A stretch of 64,000 nt of DNA from Tabrizicola sp. (GCF_016792905.1 NZ_JAEULP010000026.1:62001-126000), one strand, 5' to 3'. Counted from the stretch's first letter, positions 19,557 to 27,919 are shown. The notes: generated by a model from the sequence alone, not told the origin. Numbers and translations: made by a program.

Positions 19557-20396
19557 ATGAAATTCGAGACCACCGCGACTTACGTTGCGTCAGATGACCT
19601 GGCGATTGCGGTGAATGCCGCGGTCACGTTGCAGCGCCCGCTTCTGGTCAAGGGCGAGCCCGGGACGGGCAAGACGGAGCTGGCGCGGCAAGTGGCTGGG
19701 TCGCTCGGAATGCCCTTGATCGAGTGGCATGTGAAGTCGACGACGAAGGCGCAGCAGGGGCTTTACGAATACGATGCGGTCAGTCGGCTCCGCGACAGCC
19801 AGTTGGGGGACGAACGGGTCCATGAGGTGCGGAATTACATCCGCAAGGGCAAGCTGTGGCAGGCGTTCGAGGCCGGGGAGCGGGTTGTCCTCCTGATCGA
19901 CGAGATAGACAAGGCCGACATCGAGTTTCCGAACGACCTGCTCCTGGAGCTCGACCGGATGGAGTTCCATGTCTACGAGACCGGCGAGACGATCCGCACC
20001 CGACACCGGCCGGTGGTGATCATCACCTCGAACAACGAGAAGGAATTGCCGGACGCCTTCCTGCGGCGCTGCTTTTTCCATTACATCCGGTTTCCCGATC
20101 CGGAGACGCTGGCGGCCATCGTGCGGGTGCATTTCCCCGACATCAAGGGCCAGCTTCTGAGTGCCGCGCTGACCCAGTTCTACGAGATCCGCGAGGTGCC
20201 GGGTCTGAAGAAGAAGCCCTCGACCTCCGAGGTGCTGGACTGGCTGCGGCTTCTCCTGGCCGAGGATCTGGCGCCGGAGGATTTGCGGAAGGACGTGAGG
20301 ACGGCCCTGCCCCAGCTGCATGGTGCGCTTCTGAAGAACGAGCAGGATGTGCAACTCTTCGAGCGGCTGGCCTTCATGGCGCGCGGGCAGCGCTAG
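19557..20396 (+). CDS. MoxR family AAA+ ATPase
   Basis: A 279-residue AAA+ protein of the CoxD/MoxR type. Walker A is GEPGTGKTEL (about residues 36-45) and Walker B LLIDEIDKAD (about 115-124). Sensor 1 follows in VVIITSNNEKELPDAFLRRC with the arginine finger. Relatives work as chaperones with a VWA-domain partner to insert metals or activate protein complexes. A CoxE-type VWA gene lies 3.3 kb downstream on the same strand, with five genes between. No target operon is visible. Confidence 0.9.
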   Translation: MKFETTATYVASDDLAIAVNAAVTLQRPLLVKGEPGTGKTELARQVAGSLGMPLIEWHVKSTTKAQQGLYEYDAVSRLRDSQLGDERVHEVRNYIRKGKLWQAFEAGERVVLLIDEIDKADIEFPNDLLLELDRMEFHVYETGETIRTRHRPVVIITSNNEKELPDAFLRRCFFHYIRFPDPETLAAIVRVHFPDIKGQLLSAALTQFYEIREVPGLKKKPSTSEVLDWLRLLLAEDLAPEDLRKDVRTALPQLHGALLKNEQDVQLFERLAFMARGQR

Positions 20397-20444
20397 GACC
20401 CCCTCGCCGACCCTCCCCCTTGCAGGGAGAAGGGGCGCGGGGTG

Positions 20445-20984
20445 TCAGGCGTTTCGCTTCATGTCTTCGTCGTGGCGGCGGCGGGCTTCCATCAGGTCTT
20501 CCGCGACACTGCTGACTTTGGCGGGCGGCAGCGTCGGGTAGACCGAACCGATGCCGTTCAGCTTGAGGATCAGGTCTTCGAGGATGGAAAGCGTCGCGGT
20601 CCAGCCGCCCTTGTGGCCGGTGAAGTGGTCTTCGTTCGGGAAGCCGGTTTGCAGGAAGCGGAGCCGGGTGCCTTGCCCTTCCGCGGCAAAGGCCAGCGAG
20701 ACGATGGACTGCACGCCGAATTCCGGGAAGCGGTAGGAGAACATCAGCCGTTCCTCCGGGGCGATCTGGTGGTAGGTGCCGCCGATCCAGTGCTCACGCT
20801 GCGGGCTGACCATGTGAAAGCGCCAGTTGCCGCCGGGGCGGAAGTCGATCTCGCAGGAGCGGAGGTGGAAGGCATCCGGCCCCCACCAGGCCGAGACGAG
20901 CGCAGGGTGCGACCAGAGGCCGAAGACGAAGGCCGGGGCGGCGGCGAAGTGGCGGTCGAGGGCGAGGAGGTTCGGATGGGTCAC
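20445..20984 (-). CDS. SRPBCC (AHSA1-like) domain protein
   Basis: A 179-residue START/AHSA1-fold protein with a ligand-binding hydrophobic cavity. Typical features are FVFGLWSHPALVSAWWGPD, the Gly-rich turn RPGGNWRFHM, and GTRLRFLQTGFPNEDHF near residue 120. It is the third gene of an overlapping unit: its ATG overlaps the stop of the next SRPBCC gene by four bases. In similar loci such proteins are co-encoded with an ArsR repressor, and the ligand is rarely known. Confidence 0.85.
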   Translation of the reverse strand: MTHPNLLALDRHFAAAPAFVFGLWSHPALVSAWWGPDAFHLRSCEIDFRPGGNWRFHMVSPQREHWIGGTYHQIAPEERLMFSYRFPEFGVQSIVSLAFAAEGQGTRLRFLQTGFPNEDHFTGHKGGWTATLSILEDLILKLNGIGSVYPTLPPAKVSSVAEDLMEARRRHDEDMKRNA

Positions 20985-21526
20985 TGTGCGGCCTCTCGCG
21001 CCAGCCGCTCGCGGGCGGCTTCGAGGTCGCGGGCGACGCCGTCGATGTGGGTCTTTTCGGGGAGGGCGGGCCAGAGCGTGCCGACGCCGTGCATCGCCAG
21101 CAGTGCGTCACCCATGACGCGCAGGGCATGGGGCCAGCCGCGCGCGTGCTCGACCCTCGCCTGCGCGTCCGGGAAGCCGGTCTGCAGGAAGTGGAGCCGG
21201 GTGCCGTCGCCCTCGGGCACAAGGTCGGCGGAGATGATCGAGAAGAAATCGGTGCCTTCGAAGTGGTAGGAATAGACCAGGCGGTTGGGAGCTTCGACCT
21301 CGTGGTAGGTTCCCGAGACATGTTCGGTCACGTCGCCGTTGACGTTGCGCAAGGACCAGGTGCCGCCGGGGCGGAGATCGACCGCGATGTCATGGGCGCG
21401 GAAGCCGTGCGAGGAGCCGAACCATGAGCGGATGAGGTCGGGCCTAGTCCAGATCGCCCAGACCAGGGCGGGCGGCCCGGCGAAATGGTGGGTCAGGCGG
21501 AGCGCGTTGGCGCTATTGTCGTCCAT
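20981..21526 (-). CDS. SRPBCC (AHSA1-like) domain protein, paralogue
   Basis: A 181-residue paralogue of the following gene. It has LVWAIWTRPDLIRSWFGSSHGF, RPGGTWSLRNV and GTRLHFLQTGFPDAQARV at matching positions. It overlaps the ArsR gene upstream by 14 bases and the second SRPBCC gene downstream by four, so the three are translated as one unit. The two copies have diverged mainly in the N-terminal third and the C-terminal helix, which suggests different ligands or a heterodimer. Confidence 0.85.
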   Translation of the reverse strand: MDDNSANALRLTHHFAGPPALVWAIWTRPDLIRSWFGSSHGFRAHDIAVDLRPGGTWSLRNVNGDVTEHVSGTYHEVEAPNRLVYSYHFEGTDFFSIISADLVPEGDGTRLHFLQTGFPDAQARVEHARGWPHALRVMGDALLAMHGVGTLWPALPEKTHIDGVARDLEAARERLAREAAQ

Positions 21527-21857
21527 TCCTGTCCTCCTCGGCTTGCAGGCGGGCGATGAGCGCGTCGATCCGGTCGAAGGCGCCCTCCCACTGCTTGCGG
21601 TAGTGGTCGATCCAGTCCCCTGCCCGCTTCAACCCTTCCGGCTCCAGATGCACGGGGCGGGTCTTCGCCACCCTCTCGCGGCGGATCAGGCCAGCCTCCT
21701 CCAGCACCTTCAGATGCTTGGAGATGCCGGGCTGCGACAGGTGGTTGGCGGCCACGATGTCGTTCACCGAAAGCGCCCCGTCGGCAATCTGGGCAAGGAT
21801 CGCGCGCCGGGTCGGATCGGCGAGGGCGAGAAAGGTGCGGGAGAGAGGATCGGCCAT
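21513..21857 (-). CDS. ArsR family transcriptional regulator
   Basis: A 114-residue winged-helix repressor. It starts MADPLSRTFLALADPTRRAI, the standard signature of the SdpR/ArsR group that accompanies AHSA1 genes. The recognition helix is in HLSQPGISKHLKVLEEAGLI. It lacks the cysteine metal site of ArsR/SmtB, so it is not expected to sense metals. The ATG at 21857 was preferred over a TTG at 21869. It heads the unit with the two SRPBCC genes and probably represses it. Confidence 0.9.
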   Translation of the reverse strand: MADPLSRTFLALADPTRRAILAQIADGALSVNDIVAANHLSQPGISKHLKVLEEAGLIRRERVAKTRPVHLEPEGLKRAGDWIDHYRKQWEGAFDRIDALIARLQAEEDRNGRQ

Positions 21858-22125
21858 CGCATATCCCAATAGTTATATTTCTGTTTGGTAATTTAATAAC
21901 GCCCTCCTGGCAAGCCGAATCAGCAGATACCCGACATCGGACGCGAAAACCGCGCGGCGCGGGTGTTGGATTTGTAATATTCCGTGACAGGCGCTTATAC
22001 ATCCTGCGGCCCGCTGCACTTTAACCGCGAGGGATAGTGGTCAGAAAAGCCGCGTTTTTTCGCGAATTGACTCCGCAGGCATCATGGCCGGAGACTTAGC
22101 CTGCCCCAGCTGCCAGGGGCGCTGC

Positions 22126-23457
22126 ATGACTGGTCTTTCGATGCGCCTGCCCCTGATTGTTGCCGCCCTGACCGCGCTGGCCGCCTGCGCCCCGACCGCG
22201 CAGGTGTCGAAGAATCGTCCGCCGGTCGAGGTGGGCGTGGGCTTCGGCACCCCGACCGCCTATCGCGCGCTCGCGGGGCCGGTGACGGGTTCGTCGCTGA
22301 CGCGCGATTTCATGGACCTGACCTTCGGCATGGAAAGCGGGCGCGCGCTGGACACGTTCAGCCGCTTCGAGGGGCCGGTGACGGTGGCCATGCGGGGCGC
22401 TGCCCCCGCGACCGCCGCGAAGGACCTCGCCGCGCTGATCGGCAGGTTGCGCAGCGAGGCCGGGATCGACATTTCCCCAGCGACAGGCGACGCGACGATC
22501 ACCGTGGAATTCGCCACGCGGGCCGAGCTGCGCCGCCTTGCCCCGACGGCGGCCTGCTTCGTGGTGCCGAATGTCGGCTCGCTGGCCGAATACCGCCGCA
22601 AGCGCGGGTCGGATGCGGTGGACTGGGCAAGCGTGACCCGGCGCGAGCGGGCGGCGATCTTCATTCCGTCGGACACGAGCCCCCAGGAAGTGCGTGACTG
22701 CCTGCATGAGGAACTGGCCCAGGCGCTCGGGCCCCTGAACGACCTGTACCGGTTGCCTGACAGCGTCTTCAACGACGACAATTTCCATTCGGTGCTGACC
22801 AGCTTCGACATGGACATCCTGCGGATGACCTATTCGCCCGCGCTGGCAAGCGGCATGAGCCGGGAGGAAGTTGCGGCGCGGCTGGGGGGCAGCGCCGGGG
22901 CCGTGACCGGAAACCCGCCCGACTGGACCCGTGCGATCGAGACGGCGCTGGGGCGCAACGGCTCGCTGTCCGCGCGCAAGGCGGCGGCGGAACATGCGCT
23001 TGCGATCGCCCAGGGGGCGGGATGGCAGGACGGTCGCGCCGCCTTCAGCTATTTCGCCGTGGGTCGGCTGATGGCGGGAAGCGAACCTGCGCGGGCGCTC
23101 GACGCGTTCGAGCGGGCCGCCGCGATCTATGCCCGCCTGCCGGGGGGCGAGTTGCAGCTGGCCCATATCGACATGCAGCTTGCCGCCATGGCCCTGTCCG
23201 GCGGCCTGCCCGAGGCGGCGGTGCAACTTGCCGACCGGGCAATCCCGGTGGTGAAACGGCACGAGAACGCGGCCCTTCTCGCAACGCTGATGCTGATCAA
23301 GGCCGAGGCGCTGGACGATCTTGGCAACCCCGGTGCCGCCGCGGCGCTGCGGCTCGACAGTGCCCCTTTCGCGCGCTATGGCTTCGGGCCTGACAGCGTG
23401 GTCAAGGCCCGGATGCGCGACATCGCCGCCGTGGCGGGCCGGGCGGCGAAGGGCTGA
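22126..23457 (+). CDS. DUF2927 domain lipoprotein
   Basis: A 443-residue exported protein. A lipoprotein signal ends in LTALAAC near residue 23. The DUF2927 region (about residues 50-280) holds a LTRDFMDLTFGMESGR stretch, two Cys (AACFVVP and RDCLHEE) and a HEELAQALGPLND block. The HEE motif and overall shape are like secreted metallopeptidase relatives, but no full HExxH is present. The C-terminal 170 residues are helical and TPR-like. The ATG at 22126 has AGGGG in front; ATG 22141 is an alternative. Function unknown. It runs in the same direction as the mini membrane protein and CoxE-like gene that follow within 31 bases. Confidence 0.82.
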   Translation: MTGLSMRLPLIVAALTALAACAPTAQVSKNRPPVEVGVGFGTPTAYRALAGPVTGSSLTRDFMDLTFGMESGRALDTFSRFEGPVTVAMRGAAPATAAKDLAALIGRLRSEAGIDISPATGDATITVEFATRAELRRLAPTAACFVVPNVGSLAEYRRKRGSDAVDWASVTRRERAAIFIPSDTSPQEVRDCLHEELAQALGPLNDLYRLPDSVFNDDNFHSVLTSFDMDILRMTYSPALASGMSREEVAARLGGSAGAVTGNPPDWTRAIETALGRNGSLSARKAAAEHALAIAQGAGWQDGRAAFSYFAVGRLMAGSEPARALDAFERAAAIYARLPGGELQLAHIDMQLAAMALSGGLPEAAVQLADRAIPVVKRHENAALLATLMLIKAEALDDLGNPGAAAALRLDSAPFARYGFGPDSVVKARMRDIAAVAGRAAKG

Positions 23458-23487
23458 GGGGCGGAACCGCCCCGGAAATGGGGCGAG

Positions 23488-23658
23488 ATGTTCGTGATCG
23501 GCGGTCTGGTTCTGGGCGCAATCGGCGGCGGCCTGCGGGCGAAGGCGCGGGGCGGCAAGCTGGCCGACATCCTGCTGTACGCCGCAGCGCATGCCATCAT
23601 CTTCGGGCTTATCGGCCTGTTCATCACCATCTACCTTGACCGCATGATGCGGGGGTAG
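23488..23658 (+). CDS. Small two-helix membrane protein (56 aa)
   Basis: A 56-residue protein starting MFVIGGLVLGAIGGGLRAKA, with a cationic patch (RAKARGGK) and a second hydrophobic helix (LLYAAAHAIIFGLIGLFITIYL). It begins 30 bases after the DUF2927 stop and ends three bases before the ATG of the VWA gene, with GGGGCGAG in front of its start. Tight spacing and codon use agree with a real gene. Two short helices joined by a positive turn suggest a cytoplasmic loop. No family recognised. Confidence 0.65.
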   Translation: MFVIGGLVLGAIGGGLRAKARGGKLADILLYAAAHAIIFGLIGLFITIYLDRMMRG

Positions 23659-23661
23659 GGG

Positions 23662-24843
23662 ATGTTCCTGCCGTTCTTCCAGACCTTGCGGGAGGAAGGC
23701 GTGCCAGTGTCCCTGCGCGAGTTTCTGGGCTTTCTCGAAGCGCTGGCGGCGGGGCTGGTGATCCATGATCCCGAGGGATTCTACCATCTGGCGCGCCTGA
23801 CCATGGTCAAGGACGAGCGCCACATCGACCGTTTCGACCGCGCCTTCGCCCGGGCCTTCGGCGGGCTGGACGGCGTGACGGCCGAGCAGGTGCTGGAGGC
23901 GCTGAACCTGCCGCGCGACTGGCTGGAAAAGCTGTCCGAGCGGCATCTGAGTGCGGAGGAACGCGCGGCGATCGAGGCTTTGGGCGGGTTCGACAAGCTG
24001 ATGGAGACCCTGCGGCAGCGGCTGGCCGAGCAGAAGGGGCGGCATCAGGGCGGGTCGAAATGGATCGGGACGGCGGGGACCTCGCCGTTCGGGGCCTATG
24101 GCTACAACCCGGAAGGGGTACGGATCGGGCAGGACGCAAGCCGCCACCAGCGCGCGGTCAAGGTCTGGGACCGGCGCGAGTTCCGCAACCTTGATGGCGA
24201 CGCGGAAATCGGCACGCGGACGATGAAGCTGGCGCTGCGCCGCTTGCGCCGCTGGGCACGCGAGGGGGCGGCGGAGGAGCTGGACCTTGACGGCACCATC
24301 CGCGCGACGGCGGCGCAGGGGTGGCTGGACGTGCAGACGCGGCCCGAGCGGCGCAATGCGGTGAAGGTGCTGCTGATGCTCGACATCGGCGGCTCGATGG
24401 ACCCGCATGTGAGGGTGATGGAGGAGCTGTTCACCGCCGCCAAGGCGGAGTTCCGGCATCTGGAGCTCTTCTACTTCCACAACTGCGTCTATGAGGGGCT
24501 CTGGCGCGACAACCGGCGGCGCTGGGACCACCAGACGCCGACCTGGGACGTCCTGCGGACCTACGGGCCGGACTGGCGGCTGATCGTCGTCGGCGATGCG
24601 GCGATGTCGCCCTATGAGGTGACGCATCCGGGGGGCGCGAACGAGCACTGGAACCGCGAGGCGGGCGAGGTCTGGCTGCGACGACTGCGCGCGCAGTGGC
24701 CGCATCACCTGTGGATCAACCCGGTCGAGGCGCGGGCCTGGGGCCACAGCCGATCCACCGCGCTGATCCGGGATATCTTCGAGGACCGCATGGTGCCGAT
24801 GACGCTGGACGGGCTGGCCCGGGGCGTGCGCGAGCTGCGCTGA
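23662..24843 (+). CDS. VWA domain protein, CoxE-like
   Basis: A 393-residue cytoplasmic protein of the CoxE/YehP-like group. The N-terminal half is helical (about 1-200). The VWA domain starts at about residue 235 with LLMLDIGGSMDPHVRVMEEL, a MIDAS-like DxGxS, with FYFHNCVYEGLW and IVVGDAAMSPYE following. CoxE proteins act with MoxR/CoxD ATPases in maturing metal enzymes such as CO dehydrogenase. The MoxR gene is 3.3 kb upstream. No coxLMS structural genes are visible. It starts three bases after the mini membrane protein, so the two are coupled. Confidence 0.85.
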   Translation: MFLPFFQTLREEGVPVSLREFLGFLEALAAGLVIHDPEGFYHLARLTMVKDERHIDRFDRAFARAFGGLDGVTAEQVLEALNLPRDWLEKLSERHLSAEERAAIEALGGFDKLMETLRQRLAEQKGRHQGGSKWIGTAGTSPFGAYGYNPEGVRIGQDASRHQRAVKVWDRREFRNLDGDAEIGTRTMKLALRRLRRWAREGAAEELDLDGTIRATAAQGWLDVQTRPERRNAVKVLLMLDIGGSMDPHVRVMEELFTAAKAEFRHLELFYFHNCVYEGLWRDNRRRWDHQTPTWDVLRTYGPDWRLIVVGDAAMSPYEVTHPGGANEHWNREAGEVWLRRLRAQWPHHLWINPVEARAWGHSRSTALIRDIFEDRMVPMTLDGLARGVRELR

Positions 24844-24880
24844 GCGTTGCGGGGCGGCGGCGGGTGACTATATCCCCTCC

Positions 24881-25579
24881 ATGACCAAGTTCCTGCCGAT
24901 CCTTTTTGTCGTCCTATACGCCTTCCTGATGATGCGCTTTTCGGTCTGGCGCACGCGGAAGCTGCTGGATGCGCAGTCGCAGCCGCTGACCGACCCGTCG
25001 ATCACGCGCCTTGCCGACCGGATGGCAGCGGCGATGGGGATACCGGAGATCAAGGTCCGCGTCTTCGAGGTGGAACCGGTCAACGGGCTGGCGGCGCCGG
25101 ACGGAAGGATATTCCTGACGCGCGGGTTCCTGAACCGGAAAGCGCAGGGCGAGGTGACGGCGGAAGAGCTGGCAAGCGTCATCGCGCATGAGATGGGCCA
25201 TGTGGCGCAGGGGCACATGCGGCGCCGGATGATCGACTTCACCGGGCAGAATGCGGTCTTCGTGATGCTGTCGGCGCTCTTGAGCCGGTTTCTGCCGTTC
25301 ATCGGGGTCTGGATCGCCAACCTGATTTCGACCGCGCTGATGGCAAGGCTGTCGCGGCGGGACGAGTTCGAGGCGGATGCCTGGGCGACGGCGCTCCTGA
25401 TCAAGGCGGGGATCGGGACCGGGCCGCAGAAATCGCTCTTCCGCAAGCTGGATGCGCTGACCCGGAACCGGGCGGAAGGGATACCGGCCTGGCTGCTGAG
25501 CCATCCGCATGTCGAGGAGCGGATCGCGGCGATCGAGGCGAACGAGGCGCGGTGGGGGCGGCCGGGCCAAGTTTCTTGA
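24881..25579 (+). CDS. M48 family metallopeptidase (membrane-anchored)
   Basis: A 232-residue M48/HtpX-like protease. One N-terminal helix (residues 3-20) is followed by the zinc motif IAHEMGHVAQGH near residue 108 and the third ligand in SRRDEFEADAWA near residue 170. Hydrophobic residues 128-155 may form a re-entrant segment. The peptidase domain contains the NGLAAPDGRIFLTRGFL block seen in M48 proteins. The TGA stop lies inside a perfect inverted repeat (25568-25591), so its last residues (QVS) are encoded by the repeat. Its substrate is unknown. Confidence 0.88.
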   Translation: MTKFLPILFVVLYAFLMMRFSVWRTRKLLDAQSQPLTDPSITRLADRMAAAMGIPEIKVRVFEVEPVNGLAAPDGRIFLTRGFLNRKAQGEVTAEELASVIAHEMGHVAQGHMRRRMIDFTGQNAVFVMLSALLSRFLPFIGVWIANLISTALMARLSRRDEFEADAWATALLIKAGIGTGPQKSLFRKLDALTRNRAEGIPAWLLSHPHVEERIAAIEANEARWGRPGQVS

Positions 25580-25616
25580 GGAAGAAACTTGTGAAATTCC
25601 TTGCTCAAGGATTTTG
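25568..25616. repeat. Paired palindromic element, copy 3 (M48 peptidase / PIN gene)
   Basis: A perfect 10-bp-arm hairpin with loop GAGG (25568-25591) is followed by a less perfect one with loop GCTC (25593-25616). Loop types and order match copy 1 at 11035. It lies between two convergent genes and contains the stop codon of the M48 gene. Confidence 0.8.
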
Positions 25617-25620
25617 GGCG

Positions 25621-26163
25621 TTATGCCCCCAATGCCTTCGCCAGCCGGTAGAGTTTCGCCCGCTTCAGCAGGCCCTTCAGCGCGACCGGCTGGCCCGAGA
25701 TCGCCTCGGCCCTGGCCCGGACCGTTTCCACGATACCAGCCATTGCCTCGGGGTGGCGGGAGTGCAGTTCCCACAGAAACCCGTCCGGGTCGCGGCGGGT
25801 CACACCTTCGGCGGCGAGCGCATGGCCGGGGAAATCCTGCGCGTTGAAGGTGACGATGGCATCGGCGCTGCCGGCGATGGCGGTGGCCAGCACATGCCGG
25901 TCGTTCGGGTCGGGGAGGAGGAGCCGCGCTTCGATCTGCGGCTGTTCGCGGACCAGCGCCCGGGGGAAGCTGGCGCGCAGGATTGCGGCCTCTCCTTCGG
26001 CGATTGCCGGGGCGGCGGGGCCAAGCTTGGCGGTGGCCAGCACCCATTCGCGCAGGATGCGGTCGGAGAAGACGGGCTCATAAAGCCCGGCCTCGCCCGC
26101 ACCCTGCAGGATTTCGCGCAGGACGGTGGGATAGAGCACGCAGGCGTCGAGGACGGCCTTCAT
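25621..26163 (-). CDS. PIN domain protein (putative ribonuclease)
   Basis: A 180-residue PIN-fold protein. The first acidic residue is in MKAVLDACVLYP, a middle Glu in FSDRILREWV, and the last two acids in LPDPNDRHVLATAIAGSADAIVTFNAQDF. This is the RSc-type or COG1569-like branch, which differs from classic VapC. Its ATG overlaps the RlmI-type gene's stop (ATGA), so it is read from the same transcript. No antitoxin gene is adjacent. The function is probably RNA cleavage or processing, but this is inferred only from the fold. Confidence 0.8.
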   Translation of the reverse strand: MKAVLDACVLYPTVLREILQGAGEAGLYEPVFSDRILREWVLATAKLGPAAPAIAEGEAAILRASFPRALVREQPQIEARLLLPDPNDRHVLATAIAGSADAIVTFNAQDFPGHALAAEGVTRRDPDGFLWELHSRHPEAMAGIVETVRARAEAISGQPVALKGLLKRAKLYRLAKALGA

Positions 26164-27383
26164 CCGTCCAGCCGGAAGGCCAGCGCCTTGAGGTAAGAGG
26201 ATTCGGCCAGTTGCGGCAGGACCGGGTGATCCGGCCCGGCAAAGCCGGTGTGGATGATCTGGCTGCGCCTGCCCCCGCGCCCGATTCCGCGGGCGCTGGC
26301 GTTGCGGAAGGCGTGCAGGTCGGCGGCATGGGAGCAGGAGCAGAGCACAAGATAGCCGCCGGGCGCGACGAGAGCCGCGGCAAGACGCGCGACGCGTTCA
26401 TAGGCGCGCAGACCCGCCTCAAGCGCGGGTTTCGCCGGGGCGAAGGCTGGCGGATCGCAGATCACCAGATCGAACTGCGCGCCTTCCGTGCCGAGCGCCT
26501 CCAGCACCGCGAAGGCATCGCCCTGCCGCGTGGTGAAGCGGTCGGCGAAACCGGAGGCTTCGGCCCCCTGCCCCGCCAGCGCCAGCGCGGGGGCCGAGGC
26601 GTCGACGGCCAGCGCAGACTCGGCCCCGTTGGCGAGCGCCGCCAAGGCAAAGCCCCCGACATGCGAGAAGACATCCAGCACTCTGGCGCCCTTGGCCAGC
26701 CGGGCGGCGAAGGCATGGTTCTCGCGCTGGTCGAAGAAGAGACCGGTCTTCTGGCCGCCCATCAGGTCGGCCATGTAGGTCGCGCCGTTCATCGGCACGG
26801 GCACCGGGCCGGTCGGCGCGGTTCCGTGGACGACGGCAATCTCCTCGGCCAGCCCCTCCAGCCCGCGCGCGCGGCCCGAGCCGTTCTTGATCACCGTCGC
26901 CACGCCCGTCACCGCGACCAGTGCGGCAACCAGATCCGAAAGCGCGGCTTCGGCCCAGGCGGCATTCGGCTGGACCACGGCCACGTCGCCAAAGCGGTCG
27001 ATCACCACGCCAGGCAGGCCGTCGGCCTCGGCATGGACAAGGCGGTAGAACGGATCGGGATAGAGCCGCGCGCGATGCGCCAATGCCCGTTCCAGCCGCG
27101 CCGCGAACCAGGCTCGGTCGATCACCGCCTCGAGGTCGCGGTCCAGCATCCGGGCGATGATCTTCGATTTCACGTTGACGGTGACGAGGCCCAGGGGGCG
27201 GCGCTCGCCATCTTCCAGCACCGCCAGCGCACCGGCAGTCAGGGCTTGCGTCCGCCGGTCGGTCACAAGCTCGTCGGCATAGACCCAGGGGAAGCCGTGC
27301 CGGATCGCCCGCGCTTCGGCCTTGGGTTTCAGGCGCACGACGGGATGGGCGCGAGGCGCAGCGTCGTCATCTGTCGAAGTCAT
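26160..27383 (-). CDS. rlmI: Class I SAM-dependent rRNA methyltransferase (RlmI/RlmK family)
   Basis: A 407-residue protein with an N-terminal PUA-like domain (about 15-90: LKPKAEARAIRHGFPWVYAD), a central EEHUD-like domain, and a Rossmann methyltransferase domain. The latter has GQKTGLFFDQRENHAF, VLDVFSHVGGFALAAL and the catalytic LVICDPPAFA block near residue 305, followed by a CSCSH motif near 365. Relatives make m5C in 23S rRNA. The PIN protein gene follows with a four-base overlap. The symbol names the closest family, not a proven orthologue. Confidence 0.85.
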   Translation of the reverse strand: MTSTDDDAAPRAHPVVRLKPKAEARAIRHGFPWVYADELVTDRRTQALTAGALAVLEDGERRPLGLVTVNVKSKIIARMLDRDLEAVIDRAWFAARLERALAHRARLYPDPFYRLVHAEADGLPGVVIDRFGDVAVVQPNAAWAEAALSDLVAALVAVTGVATVIKNGSGRARGLEGLAEEIAVVHGTAPTGPVPVPMNGATYMADLMGGQKTGLFFDQRENHAFAARLAKGARVLDVFSHVGGFALAALANGAESALAVDASAPALALAGQGAEASGFADRFTTRQGDAFAVLEALGTEGAQFDLVICDPPAFAPAKPALEAGLRAYERVARLAAALVAPGGYLVLCSCSHAADLHAFRNASARGIGRGGRRSQIIHTGFAGPDHPVLPQLAESSYLKALAFRLDG

Positions 27384-27446
27384 GCTGGTCCCTTCCGGCT
27401 GTGCCTTGAGGCGCCCGCATAGCCGCTTTCGCGCCCGCCCGGAAGG

Positions 27447-27803
27447 TTACTTCAGCGCTACCTGCATGGCGATGTTGGCGGAGAGATACAGATAATCGGG
27501 CTGGCCGGGGTTGCTGTTGATCTGGGTCGAGATGCTGATCGAGGTGATGACACAGCTTTTCGCGATGCTGTCGAGCAGAACCTGGCATTCCCCGACCGAG
27601 CGGGCGTAGAGGTCGCGGCGATGGCCGTCTTCCTCGACCCGACGCGCGGCAGGGTCCGCCCCGGCAAGCGGCATGTTCAGGCTGATGGAGCTGCTGAACA
27701 TGATCCCGGGGGACGCGGCGGCAGACATGGTGTCATCTTGCGCATGTGCAACCGGGGCGCACAGGACAAGGGCAAGGGACAGAAGAGGGGCGGCAAGGCG
27801 CAT
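27447..27803 (-). CDS. Small exported protein, function unknown
   Basis: A 118-residue protein. A signal peptide (MRLAAPLLSLALVLCAPVAHA) is followed by about 97 mature residues. These contain two Cys in VGECQVLLDSIAKSCVITS, which may form a disulfide, and a C-terminal Thr/Ser/Asn-rich beta stretch (STQINSNPGQPDYLYLSANI). I chose the start at 27803 because it gives a complete signal peptide; ATG-type starts upstream would add 19 residues. No family recognised. The next gene on this strand upstream is the 51-residue exported peptide. Confidence 0.7.
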   Translation of the reverse strand: MRLAAPLLSLALVLCAPVAHAQDDTMSAAASPGIMFSSSISLNMPLAGADPAARRVEEDGHRRDLYARSVGECQVLLDSIAKSCVITSISISTQINSNPGQPDYLYLSANIAMQVALK

Positions 27804-27919
27804 GGCAGGGCTCCGATCGATGACGGCTGAAAGTGTCGTCGATACGAAGCCCTCGCGCAACGCCGGAGGCAGGGTCGGAAGGTGCGGATTACCTGACTGC
27901 CAGGACCCCGCCCGCCTGA

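Noticed and set aside
22096-24747. An 883-codon open frame on the minus strand
   Set aside because: It lies opposite the DUF2927 and CoxE-like genes, whose motifs are clear. Its product is a Gln/Arg/His-rich shadow.
25621-26163. VapBC-type toxin-antitoxin pair
   Set aside because: There is no small antitoxin gene on either side; the upstream neighbour is a 407-residue methyltransferase.
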